Positions 8,713 to 18,314 of a DNA stretch of 64,000 nucleotides are shown in pieces. Source of the stretch: Myxococcales bacterium (lineage in GTDB: Bacteria; Myxococcota; Polyangia; Polyangiales; Polyangiaceae). The notes beneath the pieces are model-generated. The model ran no database searches and had not been told where the DNA came from. It was given only the letters and a program-made list of their open reading frames with translations. Each line of letters begins with the position of its first letter. Within the stretch, counting starts at the first letter, position 1. The position numbers were made by a program, and so were the translations under genes. The stretch is from the NCBI GenBank assembly GCA_003151595.1, contig PLXW01000022.1:277396-341395 (forward strand), written 5' to 3'.

Positions 8713-9720
8713 GTGCCCCGACCTGCGAAGAGCGCGATGCGTTGGTCTCACGTGCTTCTCGTCACGGGAGCGCTCGGTTCGCTCGCAGCCACGGGGCGCG
8801 AGGCGCACGCGCAGACGCCGTCCGAGATCGCCACGGCGCGGCAGTGGTTCGCCGACGGCCTCGCGCGCGAAGAGAAGACCGAATACGCCGCGGCGCTCGA
8901 TCTCTTTCGTCGTGCGGCGCAGGTGAAGAAGACGCCGCAGATCGTCTACCACGTCGGTCTCTGTGAGAGCCGCACCGGGCAGCTCGTCGAAGCGCTCGTC
9001 GACCTCGATAGCGCCGCGACGCTGGCGCGCGGTGCCCACATGGACAACGTCGTCTCCGCGGCGCAGGCCGAGCTGGCCGACGTGAACGTGCGCATCCCGA
9101 GCCTCGAGGTGCACGTGCAAGGCGACGGGACTCCGGCGCGCTTCGTGGTCGACGGCAGTGCCATCGCCCTCTCGATGCTCCGCTCGCGCATGCCGCTCAA
9201 TCCCGGCGAGCACACGGTCACGATCGAGTTCGCGTCGGGCGCCAGCGCCACGAAGAAGACGACGCTCGCGGAACGCGACGCCAAGTCGCTCGAGCTCACC
9301 GCGCCTGCGGGAGGCGCCGTCGCCGTCACGCCGGTTCCCGTCGCGCCCGCTGCGACGCCGATGACGCCTTCGCAACCTCCGCCCGACGACGTGTCGACCT
9401 CGCACTCCTCGGCGCTCCCATGGGTGCTCGTCGGCGTCGGTGGCGCGGCGACGATCGGCGGCGCGTTGCTCGTCCTCGCGGCGCACGGAAAAGAGAGCAC
9501 GCTGCACGAGGGGTGTCCGTCGCGCACGAACTGCGATCCGGTGCTGCAAGACACCTACGACTCGGCCAAGTCGCTCGACACCGCGGGGCTCATCGTCGGC
9601 GCGATCGGGATCGCCGCGGCGGGCGTCGGCGTGTCGATGCTCGTCTTCCGTCCGTCGGCCTCGACGTCGACCGCGCTCGCCATCACGCCGCGCGGGTTCG
9701 ATCTGACGACGCGGTTCTGA
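8713..9720 (+). CDS. exported TPR/PEGA-like protein with C-terminal membrane helices
   Basis: A GTG at 8713 or an ATG at 8737 gives a protein of about 328-336 aa with a cleavable signal ending AHAQTP. Residues about 35-110 form TPR-like helices (ARQWFADGLAREE, YHVGLCESRTGQ). A PEGA-like beta segment follows (FVVDGSAIALSM to NPGEHTVTIEF), then a Pro/Thr linker and two C-terminal hydrophobic segments (PWVLVGVGGAATIGGALLVL and GLIVGAIGIAAAGVGVSML) flanking a CPSRTNC loop. This is a common myxobacterial architecture of unknown role, often encoded beside Ser/Thr kinases, as here. Confidence 0.75.
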   Translation: MPRPAKSAMRWSHVLLVTGALGSLAATGREAHAQTPSEIATARQWFADGLAREEKTEYAAALDLFRRAAQVKKTPQIVYHVGLCESRTGQLVEALVDLDSAATLARGAHMDNVVSAAQAELADVNVRIPSLEVHVQGDGTPARFVVDGSAIALSMLRSRMPLNPGEHTVTIEFASGASATKKTTLAERDAKSLELTAPAGGAVAVTPVPVAPAATPMTPSQPPPDDVSTSHSSALPWVLVGVGGAATIGGALLVLAAHGKESTLHEGCPSRTNCDPVLQDTYDSAKSLDTAGLIVGAIGIAAAGVGVSMLVFRPSASTSTALAITPRGFDLTTRF

Positions 9721-9729
9721 GCGGGCGCG

Positions 9730-11220
9730 CTACGGCAAGAAGCTCGAGAGGTCGGCCGACTCGATCACGTTCGCCGGGCCGATGGTCTCCGTCCAGAAGA
9801 TCGTCGGCCGCACGCTGCCGCAGCCGCTCCCGGCAAGCGACTGCCTCGCGTTGGCGTCCGCGGGGATGTGCCCGGCTTGCGTCCATCCGGCCGACGTCCA
9901 CCGGGCGATGTTCAGCGTGCCGTCGAACCCAAGCGTCACGAGCAGCATGCCGTGCGACGAGTCCACGCCGCTGAGGAGCACGACGCCCGTGTTCGAGAGG
10001 CTCGTGGAGGCGGCGGGCGGGCTCGTCGTCGTCTGCCAGCTGCTCCCGTCGTAGACCGCTTCTTGAAACGCGCTCACGGTGCCCGGCGCGGTCAAGATCG
10101 CGTGGCGCACGACGTGGACCTCGCTCGCGCCGAGTCGACACGCGCTCCAATCGTTCGACGACGACGTCTTGCCCGATCCGTTGAAGAGCTCGTCCGCCAC
10201 CGGCATGTCGACGCCGCCGCCCTCGCCCGGCTCTCCGCCGTCGAACGCCGACGAGAGCGCCCAGCCGATCGAGTCGAAGAGGGTGTAGCCGGCGTTGTCC
10301 TCGTCCGGGTAAAGGAGCATCACGAGCCCGGCGTCGGGGAGGCTCACGAGATCGTGCGAGTAGGCGTAGCTCGGGATCGAGACGTAGTAGCCGTCGTACC
10401 CGAAGGTGCCGGCGTCCCAGCTCGTGCCGAGGTCGGTGCCCGGCGCGAGGTAGACGTTCGTGTCGCAGGTGGTCGATTCGGTGGACCCGTGATTGGTCCA
10501 TGCGGTCACGTCGTAGACGCGACCTCCGGGCGTGAGGATCGTCGCCGGCGCGTCGGCGGGGCACGTGCCGCCGTTCGTGCTCTCGGGGAGCACGAGGGGG
10601 GCTGACGCCGTGAGCGCGCCGCTCGTGATCGTCGTGCGGACGTGGAGCGTCTCGAAGCCGCTGGTCTGCGAGTGCGCGTTCAACACGAAGTGCACGACGT
10701 CTTTGCCGCCGAGGCTCGCGTACGCGACGCTGAAGTTGTTCCCGTCGTCGAGCGTGTAGTCGGCGCCCAGCGCGATCGCCGCGCCCGGAGTCCAGGTCAC
10801 GAAGTCGGGCGACGAGACCGACTTGATCTCGCCGGCCGTGTCGTCGACGTAGAAGTACCAGTAGCGCTGGTCGTTCTCCGCGAAGACCTCGTGGAGCTGA
10901 TACCCGTAGCCGGTGGAGCCCACCTTCGAGCCCGCGTCGGCGATCGCCACCGCGGCGCTCGAACCGTCGATCGGGCTCTGTGAATCGGAGTCCTGGGCGG
11001 CGTCGACCGACGCCTCCGACGGGTTCGCCGAGTCGATCGCCGAATCGACCGTCCCATCGACCGAGGCATCCATGCCGCTCGTCGCGTCGGGCAGGCCGCC
11101 GTCGCCGGAACCCGCCTCGCCGAACGTGTATCCGGGGATGCACCCCACGAACGCGCATGCCGCCAGGCCGACGACGACGAGCAGCGCGAAGAGAAACGGC
11201 CGAACGCGGGACCTCGGCAT
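9730..11220 (-). CDS. secreted lipoprotein, probable beta-propeller
   Basis: A 496-aa predicted lipoprotein: basic start, hydrophobic core FLFALLVVVGLAACAFVGC, then an Asp/Ser/Gly-rich linker (about residues 30-75) typical of myxobacterial surface lipoproteins. The remainder is beta-rich with repeated Trp/Tyr/Gly strands (QRYWYFYVDD, SSPDFVTWTPG, IARWTSAGW), resembling glycosidase-like or sialidase-like propellers, but no catalytic motif could be verified. ATG at 11220 is chosen because it places a proper signal peptide at the start. Only 28 bp separate it from the divergent Kelch-like gene. Confidence 0.65.
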   Translation of the reverse strand: MPRSRVRPFLFALLVVVGLAACAFVGCIPGYTFGEAGSGDGGLPDATSGMDASVDGTVDSAIDSANPSEASVDAAQDSDSQSPIDGSSAAVAIADAGSKVGSTGYGYQLHEVFAENDQRYWYFYVDDTAGEIKSVSSPDFVTWTPGAAIALGADYTLDDGNNFSVAYASLGGKDVVHFVLNAHSQTSGFETLHVRTTITSGALTASAPLVLPESTNGGTCPADAPATILTPGGRVYDVTAWTNHGSTESTTCDTNVYLAPGTDLGTSWDAGTFGYDGYYVSIPSYAYSHDLVSLPDAGLVMLLYPDEDNAGYTLFDSIGWALSSAFDGGEPGEGGGVDMPVADELFNGSGKTSSSNDWSACRLGASEVHVVRHAILTAPGTVSAFQEAVYDGSSWQTTTSPPAASTSLSNTGVVLLSGVDSSHGMLLVTLGFDGTLNIARWTSAGWTQAGHIPADANARQSLAGSGCGSVRPTIFWTETIGPANVIESADLSSFLP

Positions 11221-11248
11221 CGAAGGCGTTCGAGGGTACAACGATCCA

Positions 11249-13045
11249 GTGAAGCTCGCACGGGGCGTGACGGCGCTCCTCGCCACGGCGATGGCCACGG
11301 TGATGGGCGCATGCACCAAGAGCCCGCGCGTGGAGACGCGCGCGGTGACCTTGCACGCCGTCGCCAGCTGCGCGCCCGGAGCCGGCGCCTACGGGCTCTA
11401 CTCACCGTTCGGCGATTTCCAGCCGACGTCGTCGCCGCCGTCGCTGCCGCTGGCGAACGTCGGCGCGGAGCTGGCGGGGATGCCGGACGATACGCGCGAG
11501 GTGGTCGTCGACGTGATCGACGGCGAGTCGCAGTGGCGTGCGCACTCGCTCGTGCCGGCGTCGGGTGACGTGGACCTCTTGCTGCTGGCATATCAATCGC
11601 CGTGCGCGCTCACCGATTCGATCGACGCGCGGACGGGCGCGGCGCTGGGCGCGGTCGATGCGACGCACGTGCTCGTCGCCGGCGGGAGCGCGAACGGCGC
11701 GGTGCCGGCGACGGCGATCGTGGACCTCGCGCGCGGGACGGTGCGCTCGCTCGTCGCCGGTTTGCTCGTGCCGCGCGCGAAGGCGTCGGTGACGGCGTGG
11801 TCGGGGGGCGCCGTCGTCGCCGGCGGCGTGCGGCCAGACACGAACGAGACGCTGGCCAGCGCCGAGGTGTTCGCGTCGGGCGCGGGGGACTTCGACGGGC
11901 AGGTGATCACGCTCAGCGAGCCGCGCACGCGACACGGAGCCGTGGTGCTGGCGAACGGCCAGACGTTGCTCGTCGGGGGGGTCGGTTCGTCGACGAGCGC
12001 CGCGGTCCTGGGATCGATGGAGATCGTCGACGCGTCGGCCCATCGCGCGCAGACCACGAAGCTCGCGTCGCTGGCCGTGCCGCGCGCGGATCCGCACGTG
12101 ATGCGCCTCGCATCGGGCGAGATCCTCGTCGCCGGCGGCTTCGATGCCGACGGCAATCCCGTTTCCACGCTCGAGTGGTTCAAGAGCGACGCCAGCGCGG
12201 CTTCGCACACGACGCAGGAGCTCGTCGCGTCGTCGCACGAAGCGTTCGTTCCGCTCGGCGCGGGGGGCGCGCTCGCCGTCATCGCGCCCGACTCGCAGCC
12301 CACCGGTTTCCAGAACGTGTGGGTCATCTCCGCGGCGGGCGGGCTCGAAGCGGCGACGCCGATCGACGGCGCGCTCTCGGACGTGCGCCTCTTCGACGGA
12401 ACCGATCAAGCGCCGGTGCTGTGGACGGGCGATCGATGGCTCGTGTGGGATCCGTGGGCGGGCGCGTTCGCCGCGCTCGCGCCGGCCTTCGCTGCGGCGG
12501 GGCCCACGAACGAGCCGAGCGCGTCGCCCGAGCCGGGGCTCGGCGTGTGGACCACAGGCTCGACCGTGCACGCGCTTCGCTTCGGAGCGCGCGGCCCGTA
12601 CGTCGCGACGACGGCGCCGTTCCTGGCGAGCGACACGTCGTTCACCGCGCCCGATCGCCTCGCGAGCGTCGGTCCGCAGAGCGCCATCACGTTCGACGCC
12701 ACCGCCGGCCTATCGCTCCAATCGGGCGCCAGCGTCTTCGTCACCGACGCGACGTTCGCCTCCTTCGCGCTCGACGCCGAGACCCCCGGCGCATCGCCCC
12801 CCGCCGTCGTCCTTCGCGACTCCGAAGGCAACGAGACCGTCCTCGATTCGAGCACGTGCCCCAGCACGCCGAGCAGCACGCTCCACGTCGAGCGCGACGG
12901 CGACACGGTTCGCGCGTCGAGCGGCAAGGGCGCGCTCGTCACGTGCACGATCGCGCCGGCGTCGGGCGCGCGCGTCTCCATCGGCGTCCGAGGCGAAGGC
13001 GAGGCCGCGTCGGTCGTGCGCTCGGTCGTGATCACGCGGAAGTGA
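11249..13045 (+). CDS. Kelch-like lipoprotein
   Basis: A GTG start at 11249 yields a 598-aa protein with a short signal ending in VMGACTKS, a probable lipobox. The body contains Kelch-type repeats: VLVAGGSANGAVPA, GGAVVAGGVRP, GQTLLVGGVGSS and GEILVAGGFDADGNP, each a glycine doublet preceded by hydrophobic residues, spaced about 50 residues apart as in a beta-propeller. The C-terminal third is a beta-sandwich-like region with two Cys in DSSTCPSTP and LVTCTIAP. Such proteins are probably extracellular adhesive or binding factors. An in-frame extension upstream overlaps the divergent gene and was not used. Confidence 0.7.
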   Translation: MKLARGVTALLATAMATVMGACTKSPRVETRAVTLHAVASCAPGAGAYGLYSPFGDFQPTSSPPSLPLANVGAELAGMPDDTREVVVDVIDGESQWRAHSLVPASGDVDLLLLAYQSPCALTDSIDARTGAALGAVDATHVLVAGGSANGAVPATAIVDLARGTVRSLVAGLLVPRAKASVTAWSGGAVVAGGVRPDTNETLASAEVFASGAGDFDGQVITLSEPRTRHGAVVLANGQTLLVGGVGSSTSAAVLGSMEIVDASAHRAQTTKLASLAVPRADPHVMRLASGEILVAGGFDADGNPVSTLEWFKSDASAASHTTQELVASSHEAFVPLGAGGALAVIAPDSQPTGFQNVWVISAAGGLEAATPIDGALSDVRLFDGTDQAPVLWTGDRWLVWDPWAGAFAALAPAFAAAGPTNEPSASPEPGLGVWTTGSTVHALRFGARGPYVATTAPFLASDTSFTAPDRLASVGPQSAITFDATAGLSLQSGASVFVTDATFASFALDAETPGASPPAVVLRDSEGNETVLDSSTCPSTPSSTLHVERDGDTVRASSGKGALVTCTIAPASGARVSIGVRGEGEAASVVRSVVITRK

Positions 13046-13078
13046 GCGCGCGAAATTCCGCCTCTAGTCCAAGACGAA

Positions 13079-13113
13079 GGCCCGACCACGCGAGTGCTTC
13101 GCGTGGCCGGGCC
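13079..13113. terminator. bidirectional hairpin terminator
   Basis: A 15-bp stem (GGCCCGACCACGCGA pairing with TTCGCGTGGCCGGGCC, one mismatch) closed by a short GTGC-type loop, lying between convergent genes ending at 13045 and 13120. The plus-side flank is CCTTTCC and the minus-side flank CTTCGTCTT, so T-tracts are weak; the stem itself is very stable. Confidence 0.75.
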
Positions 13114-13119
13114 CCTTTC

Positions 13120-13638
13120 CTAGTTGCTCGTCGTGACCGCCGGCAGAGCGCCGTTGGTCACGGGAGCAACCTCCGCGGCGGGTTTCGTCGCCGAAGTCTC
13201 GGGCGCAACCGCGCCTTTGATCTTCAGCTTCTCCTTCTTCCCCACCGTTCCACGCGCGACGCGAGTCGCCGCGCGCTTCTCCACCGCCGTCGCCACCGTT
13301 TCAGCCGTGGTCTTCTTCTTCTTCGGTGTGAAGCCGAAGTCGGCCACGATCTGACTCTTGGCGCCGTAGGTGTTCACGAGATGACTCTTGAGGCCGAGCA
13401 GGATGCTCTCGACCTCGGTCGTCTTCTCTTCCTCGGCGGCTGCTGCCGTCAGCCACTTCGCCCTGGCGGCGCTGGTGACCGATGCCGCGTCGATTCGGCT
13501 CTGGAGGATCTGCTGGATCGCCTTCGCCTCGTACTCGACACCGCCGAACTGAAACATCGTGGCGCCCGTGAAGTGCGCCGCGATCCCCGCGATCACTTGC
13601 GTGTCGCGAGCCTGACTGGATGCCTTACTCTTTCTCAT
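13120..13638 (-). CDS. small helical protein of unknown function with basic Ala/Thr-rich tail
   Basis: A 172-aa protein. Residues about 10-105 are helical with many Ala, Glu and Gln, leading to a VADFGFTPKKKK motif; a basic stretch follows (ATRVARGTVGKKEKLKIKG), then an Ala/Pro/Thr/Val tail ending TTSN. I recall similar core-plus-basic-tail proteins as a recurrent unknown family in myxobacteria and planctomycetes, but cannot verify this. The ATG is preceded by an AAAGGAG ribosome site. The upstream region contains nested inverted repeats (13748-13814) and five 42-bp tandem repeats (13861-14070). The basic tail could bind nucleic acid (inference). Confidence 0.72.
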   Translation of the reverse strand: MRKSKASSQARDTQVIAGIAAHFTGATMFQFGGVEYEAKAIQQILQSRIDAASVTSAARAKWLTAAAAEEEKTTEVESILLGLKSHLVNTYGAKSQIVADFGFTPKKKKTTAETVATAVEKRAATRVARGTVGKKEKLKIKGAVAPETSATKPAAEVAPVTNGALPAVTTSN

Positions 13639-13747
13639 GACTAGTTTCTCCTTTCTGCCGCGCGTGGCGGGGAGGGGCGGAGACCATCTCCGAGTGCCGC
13701 TTCCCCGCTCGTTTCGGCGAGGGGGACCATCTCAAGAAAGGCTCGAA

Positions 13748-13814
13748 CGGTATCGACCGACGGTCGTACCGATCTCGAGGCCTCGAGCCGAAAATCGGTA
13801 CGGTCAACGGTACG
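13748..13814. promoter_or_regulatory. nested dyads upstream of the small helical protein
   Basis: CGTACCGAT (13765-13773) and ATCGGTACG (13794-13802) are perfect inverted copies. They flank a 14-bp perfect palindrome CTCGAGGCCTCGAG (13774-13787). Outer half-sites CGGTATC (13748) and ACGGTACG (13807) repeat the same core. This fits a multi-site operator about 110-175 bp upstream of the minus-strand start at 13638; the binding protein is unknown. Confidence 0.5.
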
Positions 13815-13860
13815 ATCGCGCGTCGCCTTCGACGGGGAGCGCGGGGCTCACGCGGGGGAA

Positions 13861-14070
13861 CGCGCGTCCTACGCGAGGGGGGATGCGTCCGCCGCGGGGG
13901 AACGCGTGTCCTGTGCGAGGGAAGGGTCGTCCGCGGCGCGGACACGCGTGTCCTGCGCGAGGGAAGGGTCGTCCGCGGCGCGGACACGCGTGTCCTGTGC
14001 GAGGGAGGGTCCGTCCGCGGCGCGGACACGCGTTTCCTGTGAAAGGCGGGATGCGTCCGCAGTGAGGAGG
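13861..14070. repeat. five 42-bp tandem repeats with palindromic junctions
   Basis: Units begin at 13861, 13903, 13945, 13987 and 14029, exactly 42 bp apart. The inner three are nearly identical and the outer two diverged. Each inner junction forms the perfect 14-bp palindrome GGACACGCGTGTCC, which overlaps a second dyad GTCCGCGGCGCGGAC. The period equals four helical turns. The stretch 13639-14109 otherwise contains no convincing gene; reading frames through the repeats are low-complexity Arg/Pro artefacts. Confidence 0.85.
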
Positions 14071-14109
14071 CCCGGTTCTCCGCCGAGACCTAGCCCGGTA
14101 GACGCGAGA

Positions 14110-15189
14110 TCAGAGCGCGCCCAGCGACGTCGCGCCGGCGGCGTCGAGCTTGCGCGAGAGGTCGCGCGCGATCGTTCGCGCGAGGAGCGGGCCTCCGTAG
14201 ATGAAGCCCGTGTACAGCTGCACGAGGTCGGCCCCGGCGCGCACGAGCGCGACCACGTCGTCGGCGCTCTCCACGCCGCCCACGCCGATCACCGTCACCT
14301 TCGACCCGAGCCGTGCTCGCACGCGCGTCACCACCTCGAGCGCGCGCGCACGCAACGGCGGTCCACTCAGTCCGCCTGCGCCGATCGCCTCCACGCGCGC
14401 CGCGCTCGTGCGGAGGCCGGTGCGCGCGATCGTCGTGTTCGTGGCGATGACGCCGTCGAGCTTCGCTTCGTCGACCACCGCGAGCAGCGCTTCGATGTCC
14501 GCGTCCGAAAGGTCCGGCGCGATCTTCACGAGGAGCGGCACGCGCGGTTCGAGATTGGCGTTCGACAGCTCCGTGAGCAGCGAGCGCGCGATATCGGCGC
14601 CTTGCATCGCGCGCAGGTCCTTCGTGTTCGGCGACGACACGTTCACCACCACGAAGTCCGCCACGCGCTTCGCTTCACGAAAGCTCGAAGCGTAGTCGGC
14701 GATCGCGTGCTCGATGGGCTCCACCGGCACCGCGCGCGACTTTCCGATCGACACGCCCACCGGCACGCCGCACGTCGCGCGCAGCCGGCGCCTCGCGATC
14801 CGCGCGCACACCACCGCGGCCCCCTCGTTGGGGAACCCCAGGCGATTGACGAGCGCGCGATCGTCTTCGAGTCGAAAGAGGTTCGGCAGCGGGTTCTGTT
14901 CCTGGGCTTGCGCCGTGACCGTCCCCAGCTCGACGTGCCCGAAGCCGAGCGCGGCGAGCGCCCGCGCGCGCATCGCGTTCTTGTCGAAGCCCCCCGCGAC
15001 GCCGACGGGCGAGGGGAACGTGAGCCCCATGGCGCGCACTTCGAGCCGCGGATCGCGCGTCGCGCAGAACGCGCGCGTCATCGCCCGGAGCGCCGCCACG
15101 TGCTCGATCGGCGCGAGCGCGGCCATCGCCGCGGCGTGCGCGGTGTGTGGCGACAGCGAAAAGAGGGCGGAGCGAGCGAGCGCGTACAC
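14110..15189 (-). CDS. pyrD: dihydroorotate dehydrogenase (quinone), class 2
   Basis: A 359-aa FMN enzyme (E. coli PyrD 336 aa) that oxidises dihydroorotate to orotate with quinone in pyrimidine synthesis, peripheral on the inner membrane. The N-terminal ALARSALFSLSPHTAHAAAM matches the class 2 membrane-associating helix. The FMN and substrate segments GVAGGFDKN, NRLGFPN, VVNVSSPNTKDLR, IATNTTI, GGLSGPPL and IGVGGVESADD are all present, including the class 2 catalytic Ser in NVSSPNT. The GTG at 15189 aligns with the family start; an ATG at 15237 would add 16 residues and collide with the divergent lipoprotein start at 15236. Confidence 0.92.
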   Translation of the reverse strand: MYALARSALFSLSPHTAHAAAMAALAPIEHVAALRAMTRAFCATRDPRLEVRAMGLTFPSPVGVAGGFDKNAMRARALAALGFGHVELGTVTAQAQEQNPLPNLFRLEDDRALVNRLGFPNEGAAVVCARIARRRLRATCGVPVGVSIGKSRAVPVEPIEHAIADYASSFREAKRVADFVVVNVSSPNTKDLRAMQGADIARSLLTELSNANLEPRVPLLVKIAPDLSDADIEALLAVVDEAKLDGVIATNTTIARTGLRTSAARVEAIGAGGLSGPPLRARALEVVTRVRARLGSKVTVIGVGGVESADDVVALVRAGADLVQLYTGFIYGGPLLARTIARDLSRKLDAAGATSLGAL

Positions 15190-15235
15190 GCGAGGTCCTC
15201 GACTACCACGCCCTTGCCGCGATAGAGACCGTCCC

Positions 15236-15565
15236 ATGTCGCGAACGTCCCGTCCCCGCTCGCTCCTCGCCGTGTCGGCTGCCGCGTCGATCGCCGTTGG
15301 CCTCTTCGCCTGCGGCGACGGCACGTTCCCCAACGCGCTCCCGATCTACGACGCCGACCTCGGCGAGATCGACGCCGACTCGCTCAACCCCGCCGACTCG
15401 GCCCCTCCGGCCGACGCGAGCGATGCCGGCCCCGCGCTCGACGCGAGCGACGGCGGCCCCCACGACGGCGGCGACAGCGGCCCACACGACGGCGGCGATA
15501 GCGGTCCGCACGACGGCGGCGACTCCGGCCCGCACGACGGCGGCGACGCGGCGACCGATCACTGA
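15236..15565 (+). CDS. small lipoprotein with GPHDGGDS repeats
   Basis: A 109-aa predicted lipoprotein: basic start, hydrophobic core and lipobox GLFACGDG. The mature chain is almost entirely Asp/Gly/Ala/Ser and ends in four copies of an 8-residue unit GPHDGGDS (24-bp DNA repeat, 15455-15550). The sequence looks disordered and acidic with regularly spaced His; metal binding is possible but speculative. It is divergent from pyrD, with the starts only about 46 bp apart. Confidence 0.6.
   Translation: MSRTSRPRSLLAVSAAASIAVGLFACGDGTFPNALPIYDADLGEIDADSLNPADSAPPADASDAGPALDASDGGPHDGGDSGPHDGGDSGPHDGGDSGPHDGGDAATDH
15455..15550 (+). repeat. 4 x 24-bp in-frame coding repeat
   Basis: Four consecutive 24-bp units encode GPHDGGDS. 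Synonymous differences between units (GGCCCC, GGCCCA, GGTCCG, GGCCCG) show that the repeat has been kept at protein level while the DNA drifts. Confidence 0.85.
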
Positions 15566-15697
15566 AGCTCACGCGCACCCCGCTTTTCTTCGGCGGATCG
15601 GCGCGCCGCGTCACGCAGGTGACCCCTTGTCCTTTCTTCCCTAGGAGCTAGAAAGGGCTCCCTCCGCGCAGTCGCAGGAGAGCCAGGAAAGACCACC

Positions 15698-16803
<1,106 letters not shown>

Positions 16804-16807
<4 letters not shown>

Positions 16808-17571
16808 GCACGTCGAGCGAAGCCGAGGGGGATCTCTACTCGCTCGTCGAGGGCGTCGAGCTGTTGTCGCTCGACGCCGGCAACACGATCATCTTTCTCG
16901 ATCACGCGCGGCTCGCGGTGCTCCTCCTCGCGGCGGGGTACCGGACGACCGCGGCCGATCTCGTGCGCTGCGAAGGCGAAGCGAAGCGGGCGCTCGAGGA
17001 CGGCGGCGGCGTGCGCCTGGCGTGGGAGCTGGCCCATCTTCCGGGCGCGGTGAGCTGGGGAAAGATGATCGGCACGATGTGCGCGCTCGCCGGCGTGCCC
17101 GAGTCGAAGATCCCGGATCTCCTGGTCACGTTCTGGCACGAGCACGTGGGGCTCAACCTGTGGTGGCTCGTGCCCGACGGATTCGGCGAGGCGATCGAAG
17201 CGGTGCGCGCGTGCGGCATCAAGGTCGTCGTGGTGAGCAACTCGGAGGGGATGCTCGACGTCCTCTTCGCTCACCTCGGGATCGCCAAGCACTTCGACCT
17301 CGTCGTCGACAGCGGCAGAGTCGGCATCGAGAAGCCTGACGCACGCATCTGGAAGATTGCGACCGAGGCGTACCCGACCGCGCCCGACTCGATTCTCCAC
17401 CTCGGCGACACGCACGCGACCGACGTGATCGGCGCGCAAGCGCTCGGGTTTCGGACGGGGCTCATCGATCCGTACGACCACTACGCAGGGCGGCATGCGG
17501 CGTCGTTGCGGGTGCCGGGCGTCGTCGAGGTCGCGTGGGCGATCGTCCGAAGTTCGTCCCGGCGACGTTAG
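16804..17571 (+). CDS. HAD-superfamily hydrolase, non-canonical start
   Basis: The frame encodes a HAD-fold protein. Motif I is [11 protein letters not shown], motif [11 protein letters not shown], the Lys of motif III is in [10 protein letters not shown], and motif IV is [13 protein letters not shown]. The second acidic residue of motif I (DxD) is Gly, as in several HAD subgroups that are not simple phosphatases. No ATG or GTG precedes motif I after the ald stop. Candidates are a CTG at 16804 overlapping the ald TGA, or a TTG at 16864, which would cut into the first beta strand. Coordinates use the CTG. Specific substrate unknown. Confidence 0.72.
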
Positions 17572-17621
17572 ATCGCGGTCGCTGCCTTGACCGAGGCGGT
17601 AGCGGCGCCTATCCCACACCA

Positions 17622-18275
17622 ATGCGCGGTATCTACTTTGGTGTCGTTGGCCTCGGGTTTTCGGCCGTGCTGTCACTTGGTGCGTGCGCTCAAGCGAAGC
17701 CGCTGACCGATTCGACCAAGCTCACGTCGGGGACGATCGATCACTGCCGCGGCGCTTCGTTCGACGCCGACCACGCCGACGATCGTTGCCTCCACCACGG
17801 CATCGGCCAGCTCACCCCGCCGCCCGACGCGCTCAAGGTGTCGCTCGTCTCGCCCGGAACGGCGCGCAGCGGGTACGACGCCGGGCTCGTGCTCGAGATG
17901 CGCAACGTGTCGACCTCGCCGCTCGAGCTCGACGTCGACGACTCGTGCGGAACGTTCGAAGCGACGGCGTCGAACGACAAGAGCAACTCGTTCGAGACCG
18001 ACTGCTTCGACATGTGCGGCCGCGGCCCTGAGCCGCACGTGCTCCGCGTGACGCTCGAGCCGAACGGCGTCGTCACCAAGCACGTGAAGTTCTACGCCGT
18101 CGAGACGCGCGTCGTGATGGACGAGCATCAGGAGTGCGTCCAGAAGACGACCGGTGGTCTCCCGCCCGGCGACTACGCGCTCCGCATCACGCTCCCGTGG
18201 ACCGACGCGCTCGCCGAGCACCCCGAGGTCGCCCGGCCGCGCGTGTTCGAAGCGTCGCTGCAAGTGACGCCGTAG
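17622..18275 (+). CDS. lipoprotein of unknown function
   Basis: A 217-aa predicted lipoprotein with signal core GVVGLGFSAVLSL and lipobox SLGACAQ. The mature domain has a beta-sandwich-like pattern (GLVLEMRNVSTSPLELDVDD, then RVTLEPNGVVTKHVKF) and eight or so Cys/His residues, including DHCRGASF, CFDMCG and HQECVQ. The arrangement resembles intracellular-protease-inhibitor or BsuPI-like Ig folds (weak inference). It is followed 39 bp later by an IPMDH-family gene on the same strand. Confidence 0.6.
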   Translation: MRGIYFGVVGLGFSAVLSLGACAQAKPLTDSTKLTSGTIDHCRGASFDADHADDRCLHHGIGQLTPPPDALKVSLVSPGTARSGYDAGLVLEMRNVSTSPLELDVDDSCGTFEATASNDKSNSFETDCFDMCGRGPEPHVLRVTLEPNGVVTKHVKFYAVETRVVMDEHQECVQKTTGGLPPGDYALRITLPWTDALAEHPEVARPRVFEASLQVTP

Positions 18276-18314
18276 CGTTCGCGCGCGTCGGGGTCGTAGT
18301 AGGCTGCGCGCCCC

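Noticed and set aside
13637..14065. Open frames across the 42-bp repeats (GHACPVRGKGRPRRG type)
   Set aside because: Both strands stay open merely because the repeat lacks stops; no signal, ribosome site or family.
13861..14070. CRISPR array
   Set aside because: Units are contiguous without unique spacers, and no cas genes are nearby.
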